A DNA stretch of 64,000 nucleotides, taken from Antrihabitans stalactiti. GTDB taxonomy: Bacteria; Actinomycetota; Actinomycetes; Mycobacteriales; Mycobacteriaceae. Location of the stretch: assembly GCF_012932915.1 (NCBI RefSeq), contig NZ_VCQU01000007.1:248001-312000 (forward strand). The letters are read 5' to 3'. A program made the position numbers and the translations under genes. Of this stretch, positions 17,219 to 25,778 are shown one piece after another; position 1 is the first letter of the stretch, and every line of letters begins with the position of its first letter. The notes under the pieces are model-generated. The model ran no database searches, was not told where the DNA came from, and saw only the letters and a program-made list of their open reading frames with translations.

Positions 17219-17276
17219 CACCGGATCTACACCAGGCCCCTATCCCCCCGCCGTAGCGGCGCAGGAGAACTGAATA

Positions 17277-18287
17277 ATGCGTTGGTTGATCATTTCGGCG
17301 ATCACCGTAATGACGGTCATCGCCTGCCCCGTCGCGAGCTCACAGCCCGCGGACCCGTCGACACCCCCGGCCCCCACCGGGCTGGGGGTGCGCCTCCTCG
17401 AGATACCCGTGGATCTGCAGGACGACCCTCGCGCGCAGACCTACATCGTCGACAATCTGCCGCCCGGAACGACGATCACTCGCAAGATCGACATCCAGAA
17501 CAACACTGGGGCATACCAATCCGTCGATCTGTATCCCGGCGCGGCAACTATCCGCGAGACGGGCGGTTGGGAAACCGAAGCCGTGTCGGAGGTCAACGAA
17601 CTAACGACCTGGATGTCGATAGACAAAACGAAGCTCGACATGAACGCGGGCGAGGCCGACCCGGTGACAGTCACCATCGCCGTTCCAAAAGATGCGCCCG
17701 AAGGTGAGCAGTACGGCGTCGTCTGGGCGCAGATCAAGGGACCCGACCCTGGCGGCAGCGGAGCGATTCTCGTCAACCGGGTCGGCATCCGCGTCTACCT
17801 CTCGGTCGGACCCGGCAACGGACCGCCGGCAAACTTCAAAATCGACAAACTCACCCCGCGCCGCAACGACGCAGGCATACACGAGGTGGTCGCCGAAGTG
17901 ACGAACACGGGAGGCAGAGCGGTCGATCTTGGCGGCGACGTCACCTTGACCGAAGGGCCCGGCGGCTTGGCGCTAGGACCCAAACGGGCCACAGCCGTGA
18001 CCGTCGCTCCCGACAAGACGGCCCAGGTCGTCTTCTCCCTAGGCACGACGCTGCCAGCCGGGCCCTGGACGGTGACCGTCGCACTACACAGCGGGCTGCT
18101 CCACAAGACTGCGACGGCGACGCTGACCTTCCCCGATTCGGGCGTAGGCGAATCGGTCTCGATCACCGAACCGCAGGAATCCAGTCCGCTCTGGACCGCC
18201 GTGTTCGTTGGCGCCGGAATCGGAGCCCTGGTTGTTGCGGCCCTACTCGGTGTGACGCTGTTCCTTCGTAGGCGGCAAGCGAAATGA
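17277..18287 (+). CDS. DUF916-like (WxL-interacting, peptidoglycan-binding) membrane-anchored surface protein
   Basis: ATG 17277 follows CAGGAGAACTGAATA. The 336-residue product has a signal peptide (residues 1-21), a beta-sandwich domain typical of DUF916 (LLEIPVDLQDDPRAQTYIVD, PPGTTITRKIDIQNNTGAYQ, QYGVVWAQIKG), a second Ig-like domain (about 185-285), then one membrane helix (about 303-327, FVGAGIGALVVAALLGVTLF) and a short basic tail RRRQAK. This is the architecture of WxL-interacting proteins in Firmicutes, which bind peptidoglycan and WxL proteins. It sits between two WxL-like genes and overlaps the second by four bases. Confidence 0.82.
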   Translation: MRWLIISAITVMTVIACPVASSQPADPSTPPAPTGLGVRLLEIPVDLQDDPRAQTYIVDNLPPGTTITRKIDIQNNTGAYQSVDLYPGAATIRETGGWETEAVSEVNELTTWMSIDKTKLDMNAGEADPVTVTIAVPKDAPEGEQYGVVWAQIKGPDPGGSGAILVNRVGIRVYLSVGPGNGPPANFKIDKLTPRRNDAGIHEVVAEVTNTGGRAVDLGGDVTLTEGPGGLALGPKRATAVTVAPDKTAQVVFSLGTTLPAGPWTVTVALHSGLLHKTATATLTFPDSGVGESVSITEPQESSPLWTAVFVGAGIGALVVAALLGVTLFLRRRQAK

Positions 18288-19195
18288 TTACGCAGCAGGC
18301 GATTTCGAGCGCGCGAGGTGCGCTCGTCATCGTCTGCTGCATCGCCTTCGCACTCGCGGCATCGCCGACCGGCCGGACCGACCCCCTGCCCTGCTCGGTC
18401 CCCGGGCCCGGGTGCCCGGTACCTGCTGCGCCGAACACCACTGTCCCCCCGCCGATCACGGCACAGCCGCTGGTACCGACGCTCGTCACACCGCTCACCG
18501 CACCGCCGATCACGACCGTCGCGCCGTCGACACTCGTCGTGCCGTCGACCCTCGTCCCGACAACGTACCAATCCGGCTCCACCACAACCGTTTCGAGTTC
18601 CGAACTCACAACCACGACGACAACCGCGACAACGACGGAACCGATTACCACCGTCGAGCCGACAACCACCACCACCGAGCCGACGACGACAACACTCGTG
18701 CCGATCACGACCGTCACGCCGACCACTATTCCGACGACGACAACAACGACAACGACAGAAACGTCGACGACGACGACGACCACCACCACGACGACGGCGA
18801 GCGGCGCTCTGACGGTCACGACCGGACCCTTCACTGTCACATCGGATTCGACGCCGCGAGGCGTGGTTCGAGGCACCGTGCTCGTGACCGTCGTCGACGA
18901 CAGAAGCGGCAGCAAGGGCTGGACCGTCACGGTTGCGATGTCGGAGTTTCGTGGAACCAAGACAGCGCTCGTCGCATCTGGGCGACCTACCTATACAGCG
19001 AGTTCCACAGACTGCAGCAGCAGCGCAGGGATGGCCCAGCTGTCGGAGTCGCCCGCGCCTGCCGCGACGGCCAGCAAGCGGTGTTCGACGAGCTGGACTG
19101 CCAACGTCGAAATACACACGCCGGCAGATGGTCTCGTTGCAGACACCTACAGCGCCACCATCACTCATTCGATAGCTCCGGCACCGGAGACATAG
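18284..19195 (+). CDS. Thr/Pro-rich secreted protein with C-terminal WxL-like domain
   Basis: The ATG overlaps the previous stop (ATGA). The 303-residue product has a signal peptide (residues 1-27), a long Thr/Pro-rich stalk (about 40-175, with runs such as TTTTTTTTETSTTTT), and a C-terminal domain (about 180-303) with KGWTVTVAMSEFRGTK, two cysteines (TDCSSS, KRCSTS) and the ending DTYSATITHSIAPAPET. The GWTVTVAMSEF and YSATITHS blocks match those of the 16697-17218 protein, so both carry the same WxL-like domain. The stalk is likely O-mannosylated. It is translationally coupled to the DUF916-like gene. Confidence 0.75.
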   Translation: MITQQAISSARGALVIVCCIAFALAASPTGRTDPLPCSVPGPGCPVPAAPNTTVPPPITAQPLVPTLVTPLTAPPITTVAPSTLVVPSTLVPTTYQSGSTTTVSSSELTTTTTTATTTEPITTVEPTTTTTEPTTTTLVPITTVTPTTIPTTTTTTTTETSTTTTTTTTTTASGALTVTTGPFTVTSDSTPRGVVRGTVLVTVVDDRSGSKGWTVTVAMSEFRGTKTALVASGRPTYTASSTDCSSSAGMAQLSESPAPAATASKRCSTSWTANVEIHTPADGLVADTYSATITHSIAPAPET

Positions 19196-19236
19196 ACCAC
19201 AGACGTCGAGAAGCGGCGTCGCGGAAGGAGCAAGAA

Positions 19237-19869
19237 ATGATACGACGACACATCGGCGTCGCACGTGCGCTGAGTTTTGCCTTGGCCGCGGCGGCAGCGC
19301 TCACGATGACCTGCGGTGGATCCGCCAATGCGGGAATCGACGCGACCAATCACGTCATCGATAGAGACGGCACCGATATCAGCGTGAGTCTGGTCGATAC
19401 AGCGATCAACTTCGTCGCACCGCTGGACGACAGCTTCCTCACCCGTGAGTGGTACCACGACGGCCGCGCCAAGATTGCGATCACCGGCGACAAGGCCAAA
19501 GACTTCAAAGGGACGGTCATCATGGGATACCAAGTTGGTTATCCGGCGACGTTCACCGGTCAGCTGACGTTCTCATGGCTCTCGCCGAACGTGAGTATGA
19601 ACATGGGCGTCGGCACACCGCCCACCGCGACGGTAACCCTCGGTATCCCCTCACTGGGCGCCAACTTGAGCGTGGGCAACGGTCCCGGGGTGGTCGATGT
19701 AGAAGCGATTCGCACCGCAATCACCGGGTGCGACAACGAGATGGCCGTCATGGCATTCCACGGTTCGCTTACCGGCGTAATCGGCAGAACGAACATTCGC
19801 CCATGGGTGACGGTGATAGCCGACAACGGGTTCCGGGTCACGACAGTCGGACCGATCTTCCGGGCGTGA
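19237..19869 (+). CDS. MspA-family mycomembrane porin
   Basis: ATG 19237 follows GGAAGGAGCAAGAA. The 210-residue product has a signal peptide (residues 1-31) and a full MspA domain: LDDSFLTREWYHDGRAKIAI, FKGTVIMGYQVGYPATF, LTFSWLSPNVSMNM, LSVGNGPGVVDVEAIRT and HGSLTGVIGRTNIRPWVTVI align block by block with MspA of Mycobacterium smegmatis. MspA forms an octameric beta-barrel pore for small hydrophilic solutes in the mycolate outer membrane. This is a strong marker for a mycolic-acid bacterium. It lies between WxL-like and lytic transglycosylase genes with short gaps. Confidence 0.93.
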   Translation: MIRRHIGVARALSFALAAAAALTMTCGGSANAGIDATNHVIDRDGTDISVSLVDTAINFVAPLDDSFLTREWYHDGRAKIAITGDKAKDFKGTVIMGYQVGYPATFTGQLTFSWLSPNVSMNMGVGTPPTATVTLGIPSLGANLSVGNGPGVVDVEAIRTAITGCDNEMAVMAFHGSLTGVIGRTNIRPWVTVIADNGFRVTTVGPIFRA

Positions 19870-19873
19870 TCGG

Positions 19874-21211
19874 ATGCATCCCAAGTTCGCTCTCGTAACG
19901 ACGGTGCTGCTCGCCGCAAGTGCTGCACTTGCCGCGTCCACGGCAATCGGCGATGACCCACGGTCGTCGCCGAAGACCGCGTTCGAGATCCGATTCGCGG
20001 GAATCATCGCCTCCACCAATGAAATCCAAACTGCTGCCATCGTCGGTCTCGTCCCGTCGAGTCCGCGTCCGAACCATCAACTGCGGGCGGTGCCCACCCC
20101 GGGCGCCGTCGACGCCGAGGTGCCTGTCGCCGCCTTACCAGCCACGACAGCGATTCTCGGCATACCCGAAGTCGCGCTCGCGGCATACCGGAACGCAGAA
20201 CTCAGTCTCGCTGCCACGCAACCCGGCTGCGGACTCACGTGGAATCTGTTGGCAGGCATCGGCAAGATCGAATCCGACCACGCCAGTGGCGGTCGCACGG
20301 ATCGGTCGGGCACGACGTTGGCGCCGATCCACGGTCCCACGCTCGACGGTCACCTGGCAGGCAACGAAGTGATCCCTGCCCAATCCGGTGGCTTCGCCAG
20401 CGCCATCGGACCGATGCAATTCCTCCCCGATACCTGGAACGTCTGGGCCACCGACGGAAACCTCGACGGCGTCAGCGATCCCAACAACGTATTCGACGCA
20501 GCGCTCGCCTCTGCCAAGTATCTCTGCGCGGGTGAGGCGGACCTGCGCGACATATCGCAGCGACTGCGAGCAGTGTTGCGCTACAACAACTCCCTCGACT
20601 ACGCCGAAGCGGTCATGCGCTGGTCCACGATCTATGCCGGCGGCGGACTGCTCGATCCTGGCGACCTCAGCTACACCGCAAGCGATCTCGGCATCGCCGA
20701 TGCGGTAGTCGCGGAGGCGAAGTCCGAGAACGCGCGAATGGCACAGGAGACAGTCGAAGCGCCGACGACTTCGCCGACCACCACCACGACTACGACGACA
20801 ACCACCGCGCCGCGCACCACCCTCCCCCGCCCGATCGTCCCGACCACGGTCCGCGCGACTCCGCCGCCGCCGGTCGTCACCACGGTCCCGCCGGTCGTCG
20901 AGACTTCCACTGAACCCGCCCCGGTCGAGCCGACGTATACCGAGCCGGCCTACACCCCGCCGACCACGGTCGTCGTGACGACGGAACCACCCACGGCGGT
21001 GGTCGTCGAGCCCAGCGCGCCGCAATGGACAGCGCCGTCGATTCCCGCTGCCCCCACGTATTCCGCGCCGACCTACTCCGCGCCCGCGTACACAGCGCCC
21101 GCGTACACAGCGCCCGTCCCCACTGTCGCCGTGCCGGCACCCAAGCCCGTCGTACCTGTCGCACCCGCCGTCCCCGCGGCCCCAGCGGTCCCGGTCATCC
21201 CCGGCTCGTGA
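19874..21211 (+). CDS. secreted lytic murein transglycosylase with Pro/Thr-rich tail
   Basis: A 445-residue protein with an N-terminal signal/anchor (residues 7-25), a lytic transglycosylase domain (about 100-285) and a long Pro/Thr/Val-rich tail (about 295-445; repeats such as APTYSAP and APAYTAP). The catalytic glutamate is E133 in GIGKIESDHASGG, followed by GPMQFLPDTWNVWATDGN and LRAVLRYNNSLDYAEAV, the MltB/SLT pattern of actinobacterial enzymes. It cleaves the MurNAc-GlcNAc bond with anhydro-MurNAc formation. It starts four bases after the MspA stop, so export of the porin and local wall remodelling may be linked. Its stop codon lies inside a large palindrome. Confidence 0.9.
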   Translation: MHPKFALVTTVLLAASAALAASTAIGDDPRSSPKTAFEIRFAGIIASTNEIQTAAIVGLVPSSPRPNHQLRAVPTPGAVDAEVPVAALPATTAILGIPEVALAAYRNAELSLAATQPGCGLTWNLLAGIGKIESDHASGGRTDRSGTTLAPIHGPTLDGHLAGNEVIPAQSGGFASAIGPMQFLPDTWNVWATDGNLDGVSDPNNVFDAALASAKYLCAGEADLRDISQRLRAVLRYNNSLDYAEAVMRWSTIYAGGGLLDPGDLSYTASDLGIADAVVAEAKSENARMAQETVEAPTTSPTTTTTTTTTTAPRTTLPRPIVPTTVRATPPPPVVTTVPPVVETSTEPAPVEPTYTEPAYTPPTTVVVTTEPPTAVVVEPSAPQWTAPSIPAAPTYSAPTYSAPAYTAPAYTAPVPTVAVPAPKPVVPVAPAVPAAPAVPVIPGS

Positions 21212-21247
21212 GTCTTTTAGGAGTCTATGGACTCCTAAGAGACTCAC
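21208..21247. repeat. dispersed palindrome, copy A (18-4-18)
   Basis: Arms GTGAGTCTTTTAGGAGTC and GACTCCTAAGAGACTCAC flank the loop TATG, with one mismatch. It contains the TGA stop of the lytic transglycosylase and could act as its terminator. The same element recurs at 29071-29118 and 56858-56907. Confidence 0.92.
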
Positions 21248-21337
21248 AGCACATTCGCAGCCTGCACGAGTGGTGCGCACAAGTGCTGCATCTACGTTGG
21301 CGCTCGTCAACACTTCCGACACCAACGAGGACGCCTC

Positions 21338-21754
21338 ATGACGCAAGAAAACCTGCCGCCCGAGCCAGGGGAAGCGCACAGACCGGAGCCCGAACACCCC
21401 GTACCCGCGACCACCCGCACCGACAAGCTTGCCAACAAATGGCGCTCGTCGCTGCCGTTGAAGATTGCGACGTTCGTCGTCGGTGGCCTGGTCATTTTCG
21501 GCCTCGGGTTCGGCGGCGGACTGCTCGCCGGCGACGATGGTCACCACCATCACCAGCACGGTCGTGGCGAGCATTCGATGCGCAACGATGACGGCGCACG
21601 CCGCGGTGACCACATGGGTCGCGGCGCCGAACGACGGGGCGGGCCGCGCGCGAACCCGAACGGGAACGACAACGACAATCCGGCGAACCCACCGAGTCCG
21701 CCGTCATCGAGCACGACACCGTCGACGACGCCTGCCCCGGCTCCGACCCGCTGA
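21338..21754 (+). CDS. single-pass membrane protein with His-rich, low-complexity tail
   Basis: ATG 21338 follows GAGGACGCCTC. The 138-residue product has a Pro/Glu-rich N-terminus, one membrane helix (about residues 43-66, LKIATFVVGGLVIFGLGFGG), then a histidine cluster (DDGHHHHQHGRGEHSM) and an Arg/Gly/Asn/Pro-rich tail ending in a Ser/Thr/Pro stretch. The tail should be outside. The histidine cluster may bind metal, but no family is recognised. A strong terminator hairpin follows. Confidence 0.7.
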   Translation: MTQENLPPEPGEAHRPEPEHPVPATTRTDKLANKWRSSLPLKIATFVVGGLVIFGLGFGGGLLAGDDGHHHHQHGRGEHSMRNDDGARRGDHMGRGAERRGGPRANPNGNDNDNPANPPSPPSSSTTPSTTPAPAPTR

Positions 21755-21764
21755 GTGCTGCTTT

Positions 21765-21790
21765 GCCCGTCCGGCCCTAGCCGGACGGGC
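21765..21790. terminator. GC-rich hairpin terminator
   Basis: Perfect 10-base arms GCCCGTCCGG and CCGGACGGGC enclose CCCTAG, 11 bases after the His-rich protein stop. There is no T-tract, as is common in actinobacteria. It also overlaps the end of the leftward kinase remnant. Confidence 0.8.
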
Positions 21791-22135
21791 GAAGAAGGCT
21801 CACGTGCGACACGTCGCGACCGTTGCGGTCAAGATCGATCAAAGTGAATCGGCGGGCCACGGCGGTACCGCCGCACTGTTTGACGCAGACCTGCCTGTCG
21901 GTGATCCGATCTCGGGCGAGCCACGTGACGCCCATTCCGCCGCGGCCGATCACGCGGATCATCTCGTAGCGCTCCGCGTCGCGCGCTGTCACGCCACCGG
22001 GCGCGAACAGCAGACCGCAGCCTGCACAGCCGATCAACAACGCGAGCAGCCCTTCACCAGCGAGCGCAGCGAATGGTCGAATTGCTTACTACCCGAGCGG
22101 AATTCGCGCTTGCACTGGGGACAGGTCGCGATCAT
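21777..22135 (-). pseudogene. broken zinc-ribbon/Ser-Thr kinase N-terminus
   Basis: Reading leftward from ATG 22135, a 33-residue frame gives MIATCPQCKREF and ends at GCSRC then TGA (22034). In a shifted frame the sequence continues from 22040 as IGCAGCGLLFAPGG followed by YEMIRVIGRGGMGVTWLARD and VCVKQ, a zinc ribbon joined to the glycine-rich loop and ATP-lysine strand of a Ser/Thr kinase. It then loses similarity and stops at 21777. A whole kinase would be over 250 residues, so this is a frameshifted and truncated remnant. Intact kinase genes lie just to the right. Confidence 0.65.
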
Positions 22136-22211
22136 GATCAGTCCCCCGGCCGAGCACTCGACATGGTGTCATAATCGCACGTGTGACCTGGGCTTACACA
22201 GTGGAGGCAGC

Positions 22212-24893
22212 GTGCTGATCACTGCCGTCATGGATGCGGGCGCGGGTCTCGATCACGATCCCGATGCGGGATTCGGCACTCTGATGACCAACACCGGCAA
22301 CTTGCCGCTGTTCGCCCTCGACGTGCGCGCACGCATCACCGGAATGGTCGCCACGGTATTCGTCGCGGAGGAGTTCCGTAATCGATTGCGGGTGCCACTC
22401 GAGGCGACCTACATCTTCCCACTCCCGGAGCGAGCCGCGGTGACTGCAATGTCACTTCAGTTGGGCGACAGGGTAATCGACAGCAGACTCGTCGAACGCG
22501 GGCATGCGCACAATGAATACGAGGCCGCGCTGGCAGACGGAATGCGCGCCGCGATCGTCGAACAAGAGCGCGCTGACGTCTTCACCATGCGCGTCGGCAA
22601 TATCGCCCCTGGCGAAAGAGTCGTCGTGCGGCTGACGTTGTCGACGCCATTGCAGTATGCGGCCGGTCAGCTCACGTTCCGTTTCCCGCTGGTTGTCGCC
22701 CCTCGCTACATTCCAGGGGTTCAGCTCGACGGCCCTCCTGTCGGTGCGGGCGGGCACACCGATACCGAGGCAGTCCCGGATGCCTCCCGCATCACGCCAC
22801 CGGTCCTGTTGACCGGCTTTCCGAATCCGGTGCGGCTCACGATCGAGGCGATCATCGACACGCATGTCGTGCCCATTCATCAGATCGGGTGCAATCTGCC
22901 CGCGGAGCTCGTCGACGGCGCAGACATCGGTATCGAAGGCACGGTTCGGGTCCGGGTGAATCCCGGGAGCCGACTGGACCGTGACTTCGTCCTTCGCGTG
23001 GACACGGGCCAACGACCACACCATTTCGCGTCGATCGTGACCGTGACCGATCCGGTCGGACGGCGAGGAACCTTCAACTTGACGGTCCTGCCGTCGACGA
23101 CCGCCGCCACCGCGCCGCGACCGCTCGACCTCGTCGTCCTGTTGGACCGCTCGGCAAGTATGGACGGTTGGCAGATCGTCGCGGCACGTCGCGCGGCCGC
23201 GCGCATCATCGATTCGCTCACGCCGGTGGACCGATTCGCCGTCCTGACCTTCAACGACACCGTCTCCCGACCCGTCCGGCACGATGACGGACTGGTCGAC
23301 GCGACGGACCGCAACCGATTCGACGCGGTCGAGCATTTGGTCGCGACATACGGGTCCGGCAACCCCGTCATCCTCCCGCCGCTCGAGCAGGCCGCACGGC
23401 TGCTCCGCGGATCAGGAAGGGAACCAACCATTCTCGTCATCACCGCGGGCTTGGTCGGAAACGAAGACCAGATCATCGAGAAACTGGCACCGCTCGTCGG
23501 TGGAATCCGTATCGACACGGTCGGCGTCGGCGTCGCAGTCAACGCGGGATTTCTCCAGCGGCTCGCGGATCTGGGCCGCGGCCGTTTCGAGGTCGCGGAA
23601 TCGGAAGACCGGCTCGACGAGGCGATCGAGCAGGTCCAGCGACAACTCGCCGCACCGCTGGTGACCGACCTCGAACTCGTCGACGGCGGTCTGGGTATCG
23701 CAAGGGGAACGGTGACGCCTGCCCGGCTGCCGGACGTCTACCCCGGCGTTGCGTTGCTGATCGCAGGCCGATGGGTCGGCAATCCGGTCGGTGAGATAGC
23801 GATTCGTGGCATTTCACGTGACGGTCAGCGCTGGATCAGTCGGCTGGTCCCTCGTTCGGTCGACGACCGTACCGTCGCAACGGCGTGGGCCCGGGCGCAT
23901 CTCGCCGATCTCGAAGACCGTTACCTCACTTGCCCTTTGGAGCAGGCCGAACCACTGGAGCGGACAATTACCCGGCTGTCGCTGAGCTTCGGCGTGCTGT
24001 CACGGTTCACTGCGTTCGTTGCGGTGGACAAGAATCCGATCGGCGACCGCCGGGCACCGCATCGAGTCGTGCAAGCCGTCGAACTGCCCCCAGGGTCGAC
24101 GCATCGACCGGCAGAGGCACCGTCGGACTATCAGATCGAATACGGTCGGCGGATGGCTGCCGTGTCGAGCGCCGCACGGTCGGCGGGCAGTGGCCCGCGC
24201 CCTGTGACGCCGATGGTGGTCACCGAGCCGCCCGCTCGCGCAGCGCCGATGGATGATCCGACGTTGACGGGTGCACGCCCGACCAACGTCGTGGAACCTC
24301 ACGCCGAACCGGTGGGAAGAATTCCGCTGCCCGACTACGGAACACCGATGATGGCGCCCCCACCGCAGGCTGCACCGCCCCCGCCGCCGGGTTCATACCA
24401 ACAGCCCGCCGACCGGCCCTCCAAGCGCGGTCCACGCATTGCTGCAGCGGGAGCCGCTGCGGCCGTCGCAGGCGCGTTGGCGATCGGCGGGGCAGTCGTG
24501 CTCGGGAACAATGGCCCGGTGGATTCCACCGCGAAGCCCGCCGATACTGCGGGCGCTACGGCAACTACCTCGGAGTCGCGGGTCGGAGAGCCGTCGAGCG
24601 CGCCGAAAACGACGACCGATGCGAAGACGGGAGTGTCGATCGCCGTCACGTTGACCGAAACTCCCGCAGGCACCAAGGTGGTTGCCGAAATCTCGGGAAT
24701 CGCTGCAGGACAGTCGGTGCGGATGGTTGTGGTCACCCGGGACGGCGCTCGCACCATCGCGGACAGCTGGCGAGTCACCACCACCGACAAGGAACGCCGG
24801 ACCACGACGCTGGCGGACGTCGCGAAGTCCGACATCACCGACATCATCATCGAGGACAACTCCGGCAACCAGCTGGTGTCGGTGCACCCGTGA
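22212..24893 (+). CDS. VIT/von Willebrand factor A domain protein with C-terminal membrane anchor
   Basis: GTG 22212 follows GGAGG at 22203. The 893-residue product has a VIT (inter-alpha-trypsin inhibitor-type) domain (about 10-135; FRNRLRVPLEATYIFPLPER, RGHAHNEYEAAL), then a vWA domain (about 305-480) with an intact MIDAS (LLDRSASM: D312, S314, S316). A Pro-rich linker, one membrane helix (about 755-778) and a small extracellular beta domain follow. The layout suggests a cytosolic metal-dependent adhesion/scaffold module fixed to the membrane. It stands at the head of a pair with a Ser/Thr kinase 21 bases downstream, a likely phosphorylation partner. Confidence 0.9.
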   Translation: MLITAVMDAGAGLDHDPDAGFGTLMTNTGNLPLFALDVRARITGMVATVFVAEEFRNRLRVPLEATYIFPLPERAAVTAMSLQLGDRVIDSRLVERGHAHNEYEAALADGMRAAIVEQERADVFTMRVGNIAPGERVVVRLTLSTPLQYAAGQLTFRFPLVVAPRYIPGVQLDGPPVGAGGHTDTEAVPDASRITPPVLLTGFPNPVRLTIEAIIDTHVVPIHQIGCNLPAELVDGADIGIEGTVRVRVNPGSRLDRDFVLRVDTGQRPHHFASIVTVTDPVGRRGTFNLTVLPSTTAATAPRPLDLVVLLDRSASMDGWQIVAARRAAARIIDSLTPVDRFAVLTFNDTVSRPVRHDDGLVDATDRNRFDAVEHLVATYGSGNPVILPPLEQAARLLRGSGREPTILVITAGLVGNEDQIIEKLAPLVGGIRIDTVGVGVAVNAGFLQRLADLGRGRFEVAESEDRLDEAIEQVQRQLAAPLVTDLELVDGGLGIARGTVTPARLPDVYPGVALLIAGRWVGNPVGEIAIRGISRDGQRWISRLVPRSVDDRTVATAWARAHLADLEDRYLTCPLEQAEPLERTITRLSLSFGVLSRFTAFVAVDKNPIGDRRAPHRVVQAVELPPGSTHRPAEAPSDYQIEYGRRMAAVSSAARSAGSGPRPVTPMVVTEPPARAAPMDDPTLTGARPTNVVEPHAEPVGRIPLPDYGTPMMAPPPQAAPPPPPGSYQQPADRPSKRGPRIAAAGAAAAVAGALAIGGAVVLGNNGPVDSTAKPADTAGATATTSESRVGEPSSAPKTTTDAKTGVSIAVTLTETPAGTKVVAEISGIAAGQSVRMVVVTRDGARTIADSWRVTTTDKERRTTTLADVAKSDITDIIIEDNSGNQLVSVHP

Positions 24894-24914
24894 GACCCGA
24901 CCGGGAGAGGACCC

Positions 24915-25778
24915 GTGGAACCACTCGAACCGGGTGATCCCCCAACGATCGGACCGTTCCTCCTGCTCGGGCGGCTGGGGTCGGGCGGTATGGGACTTGT
25001 GTACCTCGGCCGGCTCAGCAGCGGGCGGCCCGTCGCGATCAAGGTCGTCCACGAGCATTTTGCGCAGCACCCGGACTTTCGCGAACGGTTCGCCCGTGAG
25101 GTACGAGCCGCGCGCACGGTCGGTGGCTTCTGGACCGCAGCTGTCGTCGACGCCGATCCCACCGCCCGAAAACCCTGGTTGGCAAGCGAATTCATCGAGG
25201 GCCCAACGCTCGACAAGGCTGTGAGCCCCACCGACCCACTACCGCTGGACGCCGTTCGGACCGTCGGGCTCGGCCTGGTCGAAGCGCTGATTGCGATTCA
25301 TCACGCCAACTTGATTCACCGTGACCTCAAGCCGTCGAATGTGGTGCTGGCCGCGCAGGGTCCCCGCGTCATCGACTTCGGTATCGCCCGAGCGATGGAC
25401 GGAAGCACCCTCACAGCGCCGGATGGGCGGGTCGGTACCGCCGCATACATGTCGCCCGAGCAATGCCGAAACGAGCCGACGATCGGTCCAGCAGCCGACA
25501 TCTTCTCGCTCGGCGGTGTGCTCGTGTACGCCGCGACCGGACGCGGACCGTTCGGCGACGGACCGGGCTACGCGATCCTCGCCCGCGCCCTCACCGAAGA
25601 GCCCGACTTGACCGGCGTCCCCGAACGGCTGGTTCCCATCGTCGCGGACTGCCTGCGTAAGGATCCGGCCGCTCGTCCCGGCACCCAGGAGTTGTTGGCG
25701 CGCTTGCGGACTATGACCGCGACGTCGTCGCCGCGAACCGAGCAGCAGCGTGAGCGTTGGTGGGTGCGACGGTCATAG
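24915..25778 (+). CDS. Ser/Thr protein kinase (soluble Pkn type)
   Basis: GTG 24915 follows GGGAGAGG. The 287-residue protein is almost only a kinase domain: glycine-rich loop LGRLGSGGMGLVYLG, ATP lysine K43 (VAIKVV), catalytic loop HRDLKPSN (D137, K139), DFG at 154-156, and activation segment GRVGTAAYMSPEQC. There is no membrane helix or PASTA tail, unlike PknB. It is coupled in position to the VIT-vWA gene and convergent, with a six-base overlap, with an FHA-kinase. The three probably form one signalling unit. Confidence 0.93.
   Translation: MEPLEPGDPPTIGPFLLLGRLGSGGMGLVYLGRLSSGRPVAIKVVHEHFAQHPDFRERFAREVRAARTVGGFWTAAVVDADPTARKPWLASEFIEGPTLDKAVSPTDPLPLDAVRTVGLGLVEALIAIHHANLIHRDLKPSNVVLAAQGPRVIDFGIARAMDGSTLTAPDGRVGTAAYMSPEQCRNEPTIGPAADIFSLGGVLVYAATGRGPFGDGPGYAILARALTEEPDLTGVPERLVPIVADCLRKDPAARPGTQELLARLRTMTATSSPRTEQQRERWWVRRS

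Noticed and set aside
18580-18800. Low-complexity ACN-repeat DNA as a possible microsatellite
   Set aside because: It encodes the Thr/Pro stalk of a secreted protein in frame and needs no separate explanation.
18412-19236. An upstream extension of the MspA frame rich in Asp/His/Arg
   Set aside because: It is the shifted frame of the Thr-rich WxL-like gene; MspA has its own ribosome site and signal peptide at 19237.
21465-22211. A 249-codon upstream extension of the vWA frame
   Set aside because: It overlaps the His-rich membrane protein and a terminator; GTG 22212 has a GGAGG site and starts the VIT domain.
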